Source of the DNA: Patiria pectinifera
Taxonomy: Eukaryota > Echinodermata > Asteroidea > Valvatida > Asterinidae
NCBI GenBank assembly: GCA_029964075.1
Contig: CM057147.1
Span: 20,667,513 to 20,731,512 of the forward strand
Reading direction: 5' to 3'
Length of the DNA stretch: 64,000 bases
Numbering within the stretch: the stretch's first letter is position 1; every line of letters starts with the position of its first letter. Made by a program: the position numbers and the translations under genes. Of this stretch, positions 1-13,200 are shown one piece after another. The notes under the pieces are model-generated. The model was not told where the DNA came from. It saw only the letters and a list, made by a program, of their open reading frames with translations, and made no database searches.

Positions 1-267
1 GAGTTATCTTGCCCTACAGGCTACAGGTATATATCTGCGCTTGTTTTTACAGAAAAGTCTACCACCGTGTTGTCATCTGAGACAATTGGTGAAATGACAG
101 TTTTATGCTTTGAACTTGGATTGCATTGATGTATGTTTTGAGTGATTTAAAATGTACTGTCCATGCTCTTCTTCAATTTTTTTTTCAATTTAATTTCAAT
201 ACGTATGTTGTAAAACTGTGTTTTTAATATGTTGGGCATACAAGTACATGTGTACTTGTATGAAGTG

Positions 268-702
268 TACAGGGTGGTCCCAAACAAAGTTTACACTTTT
301 TCAGCCGCACATTTGTCAAAACTGGGGAGACATGTTGAAATTGTTTTAAGATATTCCCAAACTACAAGATCTTGGGTGGCATATGGTGAATACGGCATTG
401 GAAATAAAGCCTAAATTAAGAAATGGCGGTCATTATTTTGCAAAATGGGTCAAAAACCAGTTTGTCTAAACGCAAGTCCATGAGATATGGTCAAAACAAC
501 AGCACTGAGTGCACAGATGAACTGAGATAACGATGACTTTTATTTTTAACGCCATTTTCACCATACAAATACCACCAAGATCTTGTAGTTTAGGAATATA
601 TCTTAAAACAATTTTAACAATTTTGAGAAATGTGCGTCTGAACAAATGTTAATACACCCCTAGTGATCAAGTCTTGAATTTTTTTTTGGGACCACACTGT
701 AT
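268..702. repeat. Inverted-repeat (MITE-like) element, about 435 bp
   Basis: The ends are inverted copies. The left end begins ACAGGGTGGTCCC and the right end finishes GGGACCACACTGT. The match continues inward through the segment with ACTACAAGATCTTG (near 361-374), which recurs inverted near 581-595. No coding sequence is apparent. Its end motif resembles that of the long palindrome at 15,596-16,089. Confidence 0.75.
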
Positions 703-999
703 ACTTGAGGGACATGTTCACTGTAGTATAGCTTTATTTCACATACTGAGCATCCTTGTTTACTCATAGCTCTCACGGGGAAGGCACTGGATGTGCAAAT
801 TTAGAGGTTGTGACAGATGTCAGGCTTCTCAAGATATTGTCTTTCATGTTTGCAATTCTCTTGTGTAACTGTGTCATGCTTTATCACATTCTACATATAG
901 GCAAGACCATCATCACAAATTAGTCATTGACTTAAAGTCTTATTAAAGACTTTGTGGTGCCGCTTTATGGTGAGAAACATTTTGCGCACATCCATGCAC

Positions 1000-1257
1000 T
1001 GGGCCTAATTTCAGGCTCTGCTTACCGTTAGCGAAAAAATCACTACTTACCAGTACTGTAGCAGGAAATTCCTTGCTTATGGTAAGCCAAGAATGGCTAA
1101 CATGTATCCATGGACATGTGTATGATCCCGTATTGACTATTAAGAATTCTGTGCTTAGGCCTACAGGGTTAGCGCAGAACTTTTCCTCTAGCGATGTCAG
1201 AATGGTGATTGTAAGCGCAGAAGGCCGTTGTTAGCAGAGCCATGAAATTGGGCCCTG
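1000..1257. repeat. MITE-like element with GGGCC(C/T)AATTTCA termini
   Basis: The left end GGGCCTAATTTCAGG and the right end, whose complement reads GGGCCCAATTTCATGG, are inverted repeats followed by a shared CTCTGCT segment. A second member of the same family, with clearer ends, is at 25,823-26,064. It is non-coding. Confidence 0.7.
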
Positions 1258-2178
1258 GTTGTAAGTAAAATAAAAATCAATGTTGATTTCACAAATTCTG
1301 AACGCTAAAAGTATACCTCCGCAATAATCCACCCCCGAGGCCTTATTATTTGGGCCAATTATCCCCCCTAATTGGACCTGTATTGGACCCATTTCTCAAC
1401 GATGTTGGTTTTCGTAAGCCAAGCAGTGACCTTGCCTGTAGCAGCTGTGTGAACTTGGTCCGCGGTGCAATCGATGCGAGTGTCTTTTCTTCAGCGTCGT
1501 TCTTCGGAAGTAATCGTGTTTTCCCTCCGTTCGTGCATGAGAGAAGAGGTGATACAGTTTCTGAATGGTGTGGCATACCGGTACATTCACATGTAGTGCT
1601 CTTCAATGTTTCTTTCCGGAGTTGTCTTTGAGATTTTTTTCGTGATTTTTTTCCACCCTTTTCCCGGATATATTCAGCTTCTACGCACACGTACATGTAA
1701 GTACTTGCTGTTAAAGTGGATCGTTCATGTTGATATTTTCACAGAGCTAGCTACCGGTAGCACAGAAACTCGCTATGTATGCACAGAAAATGTTTACCTA
1801 GGTCGGAACAAATTTTGGCACTGCCCTAAAAATTATCCAGGTAGGTGGGTAGGAAAATAATTATATTTTATAACTTTATGTTTTCCTGTCAGTCATGTGT
1901 GCTTTAAATTTGTTTACCAATAGGGTACCTTCAATGGTATTCTGTGTAATTAACCTGTTTTATTGTTCAATTAATCATAACACAGCCACACACAGCTGTG
2001 TTATCCTATACTTATGAGGACCTCTTATTGTTCCCCTCTTTCATTCCTATTGTTTGTACTTCTCCCAAACGGTTTGTATATGAAAGCCTACCTTTGGGGT
2101 TATTGTTTGTCCAAAGTCCTCAGTCATAAAGGATAGCAAGATCACTTGCGCACACCCACACAGACAAGCGCGTTCACA

Positions 2179-2351
2179 CCGTCGATCGTAGACGTCCTAT
2201 CGTCCCTCTTTTGTTTGTACTCTTAACTTTTTAGGAAGACCCCCATAGGTTTTGTACACGACCCCAATCGTGGACGTATGCTGGGAATCGTGGACAATAT
2301 TGTTCTCTTTTGTTCTCTGGAATTTTTCGTCCATGGTTTGAATAGATGAAC
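2179..2351 (+). repeat. Dispersed repeat, copy 1
   Basis: About 170 bp matching 20,320-20,494 in the same orientation. The shared blocks include TTTTGTACACGACCCCAATC and TTTTTCGTCCATGGTTTGAA. Similarity is high despite scattered substitutions. The class is unknown. Confidence 0.75.
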
Positions 2352-3609
2352 ACGCCCACACAAACTTGCATAGGGAAGAATTTTTGTTTTCAAAAATATT
2401 TTGTTAACATTTGTGCCCAAATGTGGTAACAAAACATTTGAGGTTGGCAATTTGCCCTCCCCCCCCAAAAAAAAATCCAGATAGGTCTGGTTAACATTTG
2501 TAACACAATATGTTTTTCTTCGGCCTTATCAAAAATGTTTTCAGGCAGAGCGTCGTGCAAACTACATAGTTGTGAATAGTTGTCAGCTGCTTTGTACTTA
2601 TAAACCTGCTAACCAATCTTTACTCCTTACTGGCTCCATGAAATTTGGCCTGGAAGTATGTCATAGACACTCTCTCTTGGGAGCTAAAATGAGATTTGAG
2701 TTTGTAATGGATACTGTATGTGATGAGCACATTTTGAAATTTGTTCTGAGTTGCGCTCGTCAACGTGTACCGGTGCATACATGTCATTCACTGACTGTGT
2801 GCCGTTAATGTAATCTACGGGAACAAACTGTCCTCATAATATCTCGGGCTTGTCACTTTTGATCCATACCTACATGTGTCTATTAAGTAATGCACTTCTC
2901 TAGAGGTTTACCGATTTGTCAACATGGATCGTCTGCTCTGGAGAGCATCCCAGGAGAGCTGCGGATGTTGACAAGAAAAAACGATTTTCAACTTTTTAAC
3001 GAGTGATGTGCTGTGACTTTGTCAGTTGAAATTCCAGTAGAAGTCAATTAAATAAAAGCTGTGTAATGGAACGGTTCTTTTGAGTTCCAGTTTCTGCAGC
3101 TTTGGGATTGTGCCCAAAACTGTATTTTCAACAACAAAAATGGTGCTGTACCTTTTTGGAATAATTTTGTCATGTACATGTACAAGTTATGATTCTCAAA
3201 TCAAATTAGGTTTTGCCCTAATTATGATTCTGTTCATCTGCAATTTTAATATTCTGGCAAATTAAGGTAAAAACATCTATGAAAGCTACTTATCGACTGT
3301 AGTACCAAATTTGCTTATACAAGTACATTAAACCTAACCCCCTTGAGTGATTTACAAAGAGTCGTCCCCACTCTTACAAAATTCAACACCGTAATGGTAA
3401 ACTCAACACTCAAACTGTTGGACTCTGATTATGGTGGTATGCCTGACCCCATGTAAAGCAGAATCAGTTTACTAGTGCAGAACTCACTCCAACAGATTCC
3501 AACAAAACATACGGAACTTTGGATTTTGAAGGGTTGGGGTTGTTAGGGTTTAGAGGTATAATCACTCACTTTTCACATGACTTGTAAAAACACACTGATC
3601 ATGTTCTTT

Positions 3610-3785
3610 TAAAGTTGGACTTTTCCCACTCAAAACAAATGTGTAGGCCTAATGCTTATATTTTGGGGTGAGCCCGAGACCTATTTCCTTGAGGTACAAT
3701 TGTTCATAAAAATTGGATTTTTGCCACTCAAAACAGATTTCATAATGCTTTTATTTTGGGGTGAGCTTGAGATCTGTGTCCATGA
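3610..3785 (+). repeat. Diverged tandem duplication (two units of about 85 bp)
   Basis: Two successive units share TTGCCACTCAAAACA-like and TATTTTGGGGTGAGC segments, at about 3,615-3,700 and 3,708-3,785. This is a local duplication in non-coding sequence. Confidence 0.65.
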
Positions 3786-4081
3786 TGTCAGGGTAAATTA
3801 GCCTGTGTTCAGGACTGGACTCTCGGGCAACAAGAATTGGTTACAGGAGAGAGCTGAATCCCTAATGCCTTTGAGTTGTTTATTTCCTCCCAATTCTGAG
3901 TTTAGAACCTGTTCTATTTTATTCTGGGTAAAGAAACCCCTGGCCTACTATCGTGCCATCAAGTCAATGCATCATGAGACACCCCAATAAAAAAAAAACA
4001 AAAAACAAAAAAAACAGGCATGACAGTTAACACTTTACTCATCATTTCCTTGGAATGTTTTCTTTATCTTTTTGACTTCAG

Positions 4082-4243
4082 GCTGACAGAGACCCACCAC
4101 CTCGCTGAGGCCAAGGAGAAACAGAACGCCAAGCTGAGGGAGGCGTTTGGAATCGGAGACGGCTACGTGGACGGCAGCTCCTTTGACTCGGAGCGCAGGG
4201 CCAGGGAAGCGGAAGCCCGCGCCATGCAGGCCAAGAAATACGA
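4082..4243 (+). CDS. SRRM2: Srrm234 exon: SRRM2-type N-terminal segment
   Basis: The acceptor ...TGACTTCAG precedes 4082 and the donor GTAAGT follows 4243. The 162-nt exon begins with the last base of a codon and ends two bases into the next. It encodes LTETHHLAEAKEKQNAKLRE and then FGIGDGYVDGSSFDSERRAR. Human SRRM2 has the same motif right after its cwf21 domain, which is what identifies the gene. Confidence 0.92.
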
Positions 4244-7200
4244 GTAAGTCTTTTCCCCCAATATGTAGTCTACAAAACTGACATACAAGGAATTTTTTAA
4301 AGCTGATCTCAGGAGGTCTTTGTCCCCTGGCAGAGAGCTCGGTTGGGAGATGGTTAAGTAGCTGGATACTTTAGATGATGCGGAGTTCCTGTCGTGGGCA
4401 ATCTGCGTGTAATTTGACATGGAGACGGACATCAAAGCGTTACCGCAATAGATGTGTGTAACTTCCTTTAGTTTTTTAAATTGATTCTGAGCCATCCAGT
4501 GGTCACGAATCAGTTTTGTGAAAAAAGGGATCTGGGGGAGTGATCTCAAACCCCAAATGTATGGATCTGGGGGGGGGGTACAAGTGTAAGCAGCCAGGTA
4601 TTATAGATGATGCAGAGTTCCCGTCACAGGCAATCCCTGTGTAATTTTGACACACAGATGAACATCAAAGTGTCACTGCAGCAGATTCTGTCATTTTTGT
4701 CTGACATCCATACTCATATGCCTTCAGGGGTTAGTATCAGAAACACTCAGGCATGTACATCAACATGTTCTTTGGAAATGTTGGAGTGCGTGGGTAATTC
4801 TCTTGTAATTTCAAGCACTTGTCTTGCTCAGACTAAGAAAACACATCGGTATATTCATGGTGCACAATGTTTTACATTGTGAGATCAATTTGTATGTTTG
4901 TTAACTTATCGCAGACACTTTTACCCCTGCGCATCTGATTGTCAGCGTGTTCGCTACACTTGCACTTTCACTTCCTAAATCACAACCAATGGAACCCTGA
5001 TTAAAATGCTCCAGTGCGCACATATCTTGAAGCTATTTGAGAACGCAGTAATCTTTGCAGTGTGCCTGGGTTGCTTTCTATTTCCTCGTGTCTGTTTGTA
5101 CAAGTTTGATGTCACGTCACAGCAGGCACGTGTAGAGGAAGTCTGGTGTCGCGTGTGAGGATGTCCATGTAATTGTAGTCTGGGACCTGTCTTCTATTTC
5201 ACAAGAAGTGTGTTGGTGCCGTGGGGAAAACTTTGAGTGTTGACTGATCGCTAGTGCGTGATTTTTTGTTCTTAAAAAAGAAGAAGATATTTTGTGCATG
5301 TCTTATGCTTGTGAGTATGGTATTTTCATACATAAGAGCTTTTAATTGATCGGGGCAGTTGTGTGAGTGCTGGTAGGTTTACGGATAAATGAAATAGTGT
5401 TGGTATGTCACCACCTTTATCTTTAGTTAAAGATATAGTCCATCATTTGTAATTTGTGCATTTTGTTCGTTTGAAGCAACAAAAGTGTTCAAAATCTAAT
5501 GAAGGATACTGAACAACTAACCTAATGAAGTTTCAGCTCAGCTTCAGCTGTGTATTCCGAGAAAAACAGCATTCTAGGATCTCAATTTCAAATCAAAAGT
5601 TGCTGAATCGTGTTTTGAATTGTTTTGAATTGCAGCTATACGCGATGTCGCGCACTGATCCAACGAATTATAGCAACCGCGCGCGCGCGTGTCCGTCGCG
5701 CCAATTGCCACGACCCTGCGCGAATAACAAAACGAACTACTAATTTAAATTTTCCTACGGTGCATCTTAAGACGCACCGTTGGAAAACCTTCTAAGACGC
5801 ACCGGTGAAAGGCCTTCGTTGATTACTTCAAAATGATAGCTTGCCAGAAAGATTAATTTCACAGGGAGTTTAGTCCACTTACTATCTTTCAACCAAGTAT
5901 GTTTTTCAACAATAATACGCCAGTTACTTTTTCGGATGGCTGCAAATGATGGACTATACGGTAGCTTTAATTTGCATCCCAGTTTTCCCGCTTCCTTTGG
6001 TCTCCAACACCGAGTGTTGAAGAAAATTGACATTTTAGAGCAAGTTGGCGTAGCAGTACTTTCCTCGCCTTCCACCACCGTGACTCGGGTTTGAATCCCG
6101 CCTGGGTCAACATGTGGATTGGGTTTTCAGTCCCTGCCGTATACCTGATTCCGTGGGTTTTCCCTAGAATATCATTCTGGGGTTTTCTCCCTACCACTAA
6201 AACTGTAATTTCCTTCCACATCTTCTACCAAGGGACCCCGCTGGAAATGAGTCGAGGGACTTTGGTGGGCTTTCCCGGCCAATTGCTGAATAATTACAAA
6301 CATACAAACAAAGTTCAAGTGAGATCTATACAGAGTAATTTCTTAGCTCAATTTATCCCTGCTAGTGAACTATACTTGGACTAGGCTAGATGACTCTTCA
6401 GGACCAGCCTACCGAAATGAGTCGCATCTCTGGTTACCAGTAATAGCATGCATCACAATGCATAGCAGGGAGCCAGGACCGAGACTTTTCGAGACAACGT
6501 TCTGACCATCATTTGACTAGCAACGTTTGGACATTGCTGTTAGTGGATAGACGGGATGTCAGCTTTGAGAGTGTCTTACTTGTAAGAACGTGAGGTTTTC
6601 ACTTTTGTCATTTACATACTCAGCAGTACACTATTGCTGAGCACATACCGGTACATACATTTTAGCAACTACTTGTATGTATACAATAACTGAGCGTTAC
6701 CATTGTAAGTACAACTGTTGCAGTGTGTCCTCCGTTTTATTGGATCTTGCACTCTTGACGGAATTGATTTATCGTTTCCCTTCCGTTTGGGCCGCTTAAC
6801 GAGCCGTTATTGCAGCCACTTGACTGCGCGATTTGGCCGGTTAATTGCAAACTAATCCATGCTGTCGCGGACGTCCGGTCAACAGAGCTTGATTGTTTTC
6901 ATTCAGGCTGACAAACTGATTAATAGACTTGAGTAAGGTATTAGAAGTGTATTCATTGTTAGTTTGTAAGAAATTGTGAGGTTGGATTAGGATTGAGAAG
7001 TGGATGGAAAGGAGCACATGACCCCCACCACAAATTTTAAAATTGGAGAAGTTTTTCAGTTTAATATTTATTTCAGCACATCTGTTTTTGTCTTTGACAA
7101 ATATTGGAAACATTTCAAAAAAGTCCGGTGTCCGGTTCTAATTTTGCCCCATTGGTATCTATAAGGCAATGGAAACAAATATACAGTACAACTCCATCCA

Positions 7201-10200
7201 TTCAAACGTGCCTTCAAAAATATTATTGATACACTTGATGTTTCAACTGGGATTTTAATCAATAAACCTCTGGCCTTTTGGCCCCTACCCCCCTCCCCCG
7301 CATTTGCCAAATTGAACAAGTTTCACGACGGCCGGTTAATCCTCTGAAACGCCGTGACCAACAGACTTGATGAACATGATGATTATCGGTCACAACACAC
7401 AAGGCACACAGGACCCGTTTGTGTGTGTGTGTGCACAAGAAGGCAAAGACAAGTGGTTTGAGGCCCCCTCGGGCCATCCAGGCCAAAACCTAATTGGACA
7501 AGTGAGCCGGTTACTGACTGACGATAGTGATATCGGGCTGTCCCGGCCAAAACCTTATTGGACAAGTGAGCCTGTTACTGACTGACGATAGCGATATAGT
7601 CATTGACTTGGCTGTCATAACAGAGCCGGGAGTCTGACCAACTTGTTTGGCTAGTGTGATTTTCAATCTTCAGTCCCAAAAGGACTACGCGCTTACTGGT
7701 CTGGTGTATTTGTCAACTGTCTTGCTTTGACCATGCTAAAATGTGGGCAATATGTACTTTTTGTTTAAGTTTTTCATTACTTTGTAAATTATTTGAAGTA
7801 AAGTAATACATCACATTTTACATTTAGTACACGTTAAGAGACATTTTGTTGAACTTTGTATGGAGGTACATTGTGAAAATTGTGTAGGGAAAGTATTTCT
7901 GTGAAGTAATTAGAAATTCCAACAAAGTTGTTTTTATGTTTGAGAAGAGTACATTGTACATGTATGTGTTTTTCATATTCTATTAAAAACTGTCTCCAAG
8001 GAGACAAACTCTAATATAATTTATCCACAATGCATCCTCCGTTTTTTGATAAAATATTCATAAATTGAAAGGATGAATTTCATCTTTAGAAAATTATCCA
8101 TCTCAATGAGAGAGCTTTTAGAAAAGACTTAATCTCCATGTTGATTTATTAATTTTGACAGCTCGTCCAAGCTCGATGGTCCAAGCAAGCTTGAAGGTCT
8201 AAAGATAAATATGGCTTGCAATAAAACCGCGTCAACATCCATTTGACGCGAGGTGACAAACGAGCATCCTTGAAAGCCTGGCAAACATACTAAATCCTTA
8301 ATCATCCTTAGTGGAAAAGAAACATAGCGCGGAGGTGTTGCCTTAATTACGGACCTTTGTGTACAGCAGTGATTATAGATCCACTTGTCCTTGTGGCTTT
8401 GATGGGTCATGATACCGACTTGATTAAGCAAGGAATCTCTCGGGGACGGCAGTTTTCTGCAATTTACAGCCTCTCAAAATCTAGAAGATTTTTTTTTTTT
8501 TAATGCTATCTTCTGATTGGCAATGCGCCCAAGTCTTGATTTGTGGAATCGACGGGGCATGACCGACAAAAGCCGATTGCCACGACAAAGGCATAATTGA
8601 AATATTCATCATCGTATAGGCGTGACATTTCTCTCAGATGAAAACTAACATGCAGGTCATGTAACCTGAGCTTTTTTTTGTCTATAAAGTAAAAAATAAA
8701 GTGTTTGGCTTCTGATTTTTTTTTTACCCTAACGATCCAAGTACCCCCAATTTTTTTAAGAAGATTTGGAGGATGCACATGTAGCAGGGTTGCGTTTGGT
8801 ACTAGCTCTGCCACTGTTAATAAGGCCGGTTCATACTCGGCGCAAAAGTGAACGCGAATGCGAAATGTGTATCAGGAAATGTGTATCCTGCTGCAAATTC
8901 ACAAAAGTTGAATGCATTTATGTCAACTCTTTCAAATTTGGCAGCAAATGTTTTGTGACGTTAAATTCGCTTCGCATTCGCAAGAATTACAGTATGAACT
9001 GTTGAGGAAGAGAATTCCACAAGGAAAAAGCTGCATTTACTGGTTTAACCCTCCTGTACTTACATGTACATGTATAACTATCACAAACTGTCAAAAACTC
9101 TAACCCCCACTGCTCTTGACAGTTTTTGTACAGGCTGCTCTCAAACTGCCACAAATCCCTATGGATTCAACTGTAGAACTGTCAGAGCCTTTTTCAGTGG
9201 TTTGGCAGACAGTGTGACCACTAATACAGGTACAGCTTGTGTAGCAGCCAATTTAAAATGGTCAATTGTACCAAAATGAGGGTAGTTTGCAGATTTGGTA
9301 AAATCTGTCACCCGATAGTTTTTGACATGTAGGGTAAAACTCTACAAATTGTCACTGAGCACAGGAGGGTTTTAATAATCTTTAAAAGTCAAAAACAGGG
9401 GATAACATTGGTTTCTGCCCAGAAGTACATGTACATACCATTGACACACACGTAGTTGATCCCTTTTTAATTTAAACTGCTTGGGCATAACACGAAAGCT
9501 CAAGCAAATAAGTAATGCTATCCTTAGCCGATGATCAATGATTGTCATCATTTATCCTCCTGCACGCCATCCCACGTACGGTACTCTGCTGACAAGCTTC
9601 CTGCCACCTCCAACCCTAATCCCTCAGCTGTGAGGTATTAGCTTCTCGCTCTGCTCAATTTTGGCGTCTTTTTTTTAATCAGGACGAATCAAAGCCGGTT
9701 CGGTCGGAGAAGATTAGCTGCTCGATCATTCCAACACTGCGAAAGTGTTCATGGTGCTTTCTTGTCTGTACTACGTGTTCTCCGATTTTGGTTGTGGGGG
9801 GAAAACCGTGAGTCGTGACTAACGTCCTAATATCAGTGCATACTTGATCATGTACCGGTACTTAAGTATGAAGAATGCTGTTGACAGATTACATCCATGT
9901 ACATGACATGAAGTATGCCAATTACTTTCTATGTTGGTACTTCGAAAAACTGAATATATCAAGAATATTTCAGTGCACAGTTCATTACGCACACGTATTG
10001 AATACACGTAAATTGTAGCCTACTGGTACGTACTTTAATCCTGACATTGCCCAAACCAAAACCCCATGACCAGTGGATTTTAAAGGTCATATTTTGTACA
10101 ACTTTTGCAAACATCAAACAAATGAAACTACCAAATTTGTATGAAATACTGGTACCTTACATGCGTGTACATGGCTGTAAGTGAATAATAGTCTCATCAT

Positions 10201-13200
10201 GACACCTGGTGTGCTGTCATTTTCTAGAAAAGTGGAATTTTTGTGTCAATTTCCAATAATGGTCGTCCAACCATCATTGTGCCAAAACCTAGCTTTTGTC
10301 AAAAACTGCCCCCAATTTGCCAATTTTAATAAGTCCACATTTTGTTTGCAATCAGTGACACATCCGTGAATGGATACAAGCCAGTTAGTCTGGTTCTCTG
10401 ACCTGACAATTCCCAGACGTCTATAAATTGCTCCGTTTCGTCTGAAGTACGGTATTTTTTTTCCCTTGGTTTTTCCAGCATCCAATGTCTATGAACACAA
10501 AACTTTAAACAGGTCAGTGTAACAATATTTGCTATAAAATATTATCCTCCGAATCCATCCATTTCTAAATAATCACAGCAAAAGCAAATGTTGTACCTTT
10601 AGTTTAAGGATCTGGGAGGGTTGAGAATTTGTTTTTCCCAAATGGATCAGGTTCCCCATGTTCTGATTGGTCCATTACATCTTTACACATGTATCTAATG
10701 CCTTGTTCTTGACTACACAAACCTGGCTAAGTTTTATTTGTTGTGAGAAATGTTTCTTCCTCACTAACAATGTTATTTAAATGAAAAGAAAAAAGTATGT
10801 GAAAAGGCCTCACTGGGATATGAAGTCAGAACGACTAATTTTTTGATTACGACTACTTCCAAACAGTCCATGAATGTACTGCCTTGTGGCGAGAATTTAT
10901 ATCCTTTTTTTCCCGTATGCATAAATACCTAAAACAAGTACTATTTTTTGATCCTGCCAGAACCATTGCAAACCAAAAATCACGGGAGGGTTGTGGTTAA
11001 AGAGATTATTCATCCTAAACCAACAGTGATACAAAGGCGTGGAAATCACTGGGTTTTGAAATACATGTACAAGTGTAAACAGCTTTTATGATATCACGTA
11101 TGCTTGAGTTGTACACGCATTTACGTGTATGTACAAGTCCATATCTGCAAATACCCGCACACTTCTGAAAGCATTTGTTTGAAAAATGTTCAAATAGAAA
11201 AACTACATGCAACCTAGACTAATTTTCTCAGGTACTTGTTTTGTTAAGAGATTTCCAATCAGAAACTTTCTCCTCGAGCCCTGTTAGAAAACAATCCTGT
11301 CTCTGAAATAAGAAAAAGCCTGAGCAGACAGGCGCTGTGGGCTCTGGAAACAAACCTATTAGTTGCCCTGGCAACCGGGACTCGAAATTGAATTAATCCA
11401 ATTCAGACTTGTCACTTTTCCCGCCAAAATGCTTTTGCTCGCAGGCGTTTGGCCTTGTCCAAACAGATTGACTTGAGTGCAATTATTAAACACTGGAGGA
11501 AAACCACATTTCCAGAGGCATTTCTTGTGAATTCCGATACGTGTATTTGTTTTTGCCTTGTACATTGTATAAAAACCCTAGGTCATGCATCAAGTGTATG
11601 GAAATAATGAATTGAATTCATTAGGATCAAGACAAATGTTGCAGTGCAGCTGGAATTGTTCAAGTCATTAAATTTGTTTTGCTTAAAATTTTCTTGTGTG
11701 AGAGGTATTGATCGGCATTAGGGTGTAATTTTAGTAGGATGGTACCAGTATCAGGAAACAATATTACATAACTTTGTGATGGAAATACATGTGAAATTTC
11801 ATCAAATTTTTGCTGGACCTGAAGGGCTTGCCTATAGTTTTCTGACTATTAAACTGAGTCAGTGACAGACTGACTGGCTAACTGACGGACTCCCTGACTC
11901 CCCAGGGAGTCACTAATTATATGACGTCTTACGTTTGTGACTTTTCCTTGAGTTTCCTTGAGACAAGTATGTGTTCTTTATTTTCTGACTAACCAGTACA
12001 TGTCAATCAAATGCTGTTTTGCTTGTTGGGGCTTTTGATGAACAAGGTTCCACCTGTAGATTTTTGTTTCTCTCATTTACTTTGACAGTATCTTGCGTGA
12101 GCCAAGCACGTCGCCACCCCCGACCAAGCACAAGAAGAAACGATCTGGGCGCCATCGCAGCCGGTAGGTTTCCACACGTAGGATATCCGAAGTACATTTT
12201 CATGTTTAAATGATGATGTACATGCAGACATTTTTAGGATTGAGACCAGATACATTTAATTATATATTGTTTCAAATGTTAAATGTCAAATTACCTTAAA
12301 TCTATGATTAACCTGCATAAACCCTTCTCCTCCCTGATCTTTCAAAATCCAACGGTAGGTTATGAAGGATTTTGTGGGAAGTATGGAAAGTGGAGTCCAG
12401 CCACTTTACATGGGGCTTGATGCCGATTGGCTGTTACAAAGAATGTTTCACTGGTTTTTTGCACAGTTAAGGATTTTGATGGATTCAGGAAGGTTTCTTA
12501 GGAAATGCTTTTCTTAACTGCTTCCTGAATCTGCCAAAATCCAAAACTTTTTAAAATTTACCACCAAGGGATACTCACTAGGTGCATTATAATAATTTAA
12601 AAAGTTGAACAAAGAAATTGACCGGAGCGGGGTCTGAACCTCTGGATTGCTGTTCCGGTGCTTTACCAACTGAGCCCCTGTCAATGTCTTTGTCAAAGGG
12701 GCGCTATTGGTAGTAGTCAGAAGCCATAAGTGTGCAAGAAACCAAATTGAACAACAACATCAGTCCGTGTCCGAATCACTTCACTATGGCTAGAAATAAC
12801 ACATGAGTCTATGGAGAAGAGGCTGCAGCCGCTAGCCAGTGGTTTCCATAGGTGTGCGTGTTCTTTCCAGCCGTAGCCAGTGATTCGTACACAGCATCAC
12901 ACTGGAGCCTCGAATCAAGACTAGTGAGAAGTTTTGGCAAGGAACCAGCAGTATGAGAAAGAAAGTTTTGAAATATGTGCTGTGTATGCTTTGAGTAGCC
13001 TTGGCTTGTTTATTTGATAGTGTGAAATTTCTGCTTGTGATAAATTGAGCAGTCAACATTGACGCCATTTTAGTGCTAATGCTTTTAGTGTTTAGGTCTT
13101 CAAATATATATGGCAGTAAATAAAAAGGATAAAATGATTCAAACAGTTTTAAGTCCAAGGTCCATAAAAACGACTGAAAAAAAATTCAGCCCTGAAAGCC

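Larger units (their letters stand above)
1..4081. other. Non-coding sequence upstream of first visible Srrm234 exon
   Basis: No exon with convincing splice sites and coding content was found here. The stretch is probably intron of the Srrm234 gene, because the first visible exon starts in mid-codon and the conserved N-terminal part of SRRM2-type proteins is missing. It holds two TIR elements, one copy of a dispersed repeat and a diverged tandem duplication, listed separately. Confidence 0.6.
4244..12088 (+). other. Srrm234 intron, 7.8 kb
   Basis: No exon was recognised in this intron. It holds a diverged duplication (4,357-4,700), a SINE (6,055-6,275), a 64-bp tandem duplication (7,481-7,605), one copy of a dispersed repeat (10,290-10,600) and a short hairpin near 5,756-5,780. 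The rest is low-complexity AT-rich sequence. Confidence 0.6.

Noticed and set aside
1346..1696. Overlapping ORFs of 60-116 codons on both strands
   Set aside because: They lie in repeat-rich non-coding sequence, have no recognisable domain and no codon-like bias, and overlap one another. Chance ORFs are the simplest reading.
12620..12683. Functional tRNA gene
   Set aside because: Box A and B motifs are present but the stems are imperfect and the copy lies in an intron like a SINE. The same reasoning applies to 40,621-40,690 and 48,460-48,533.
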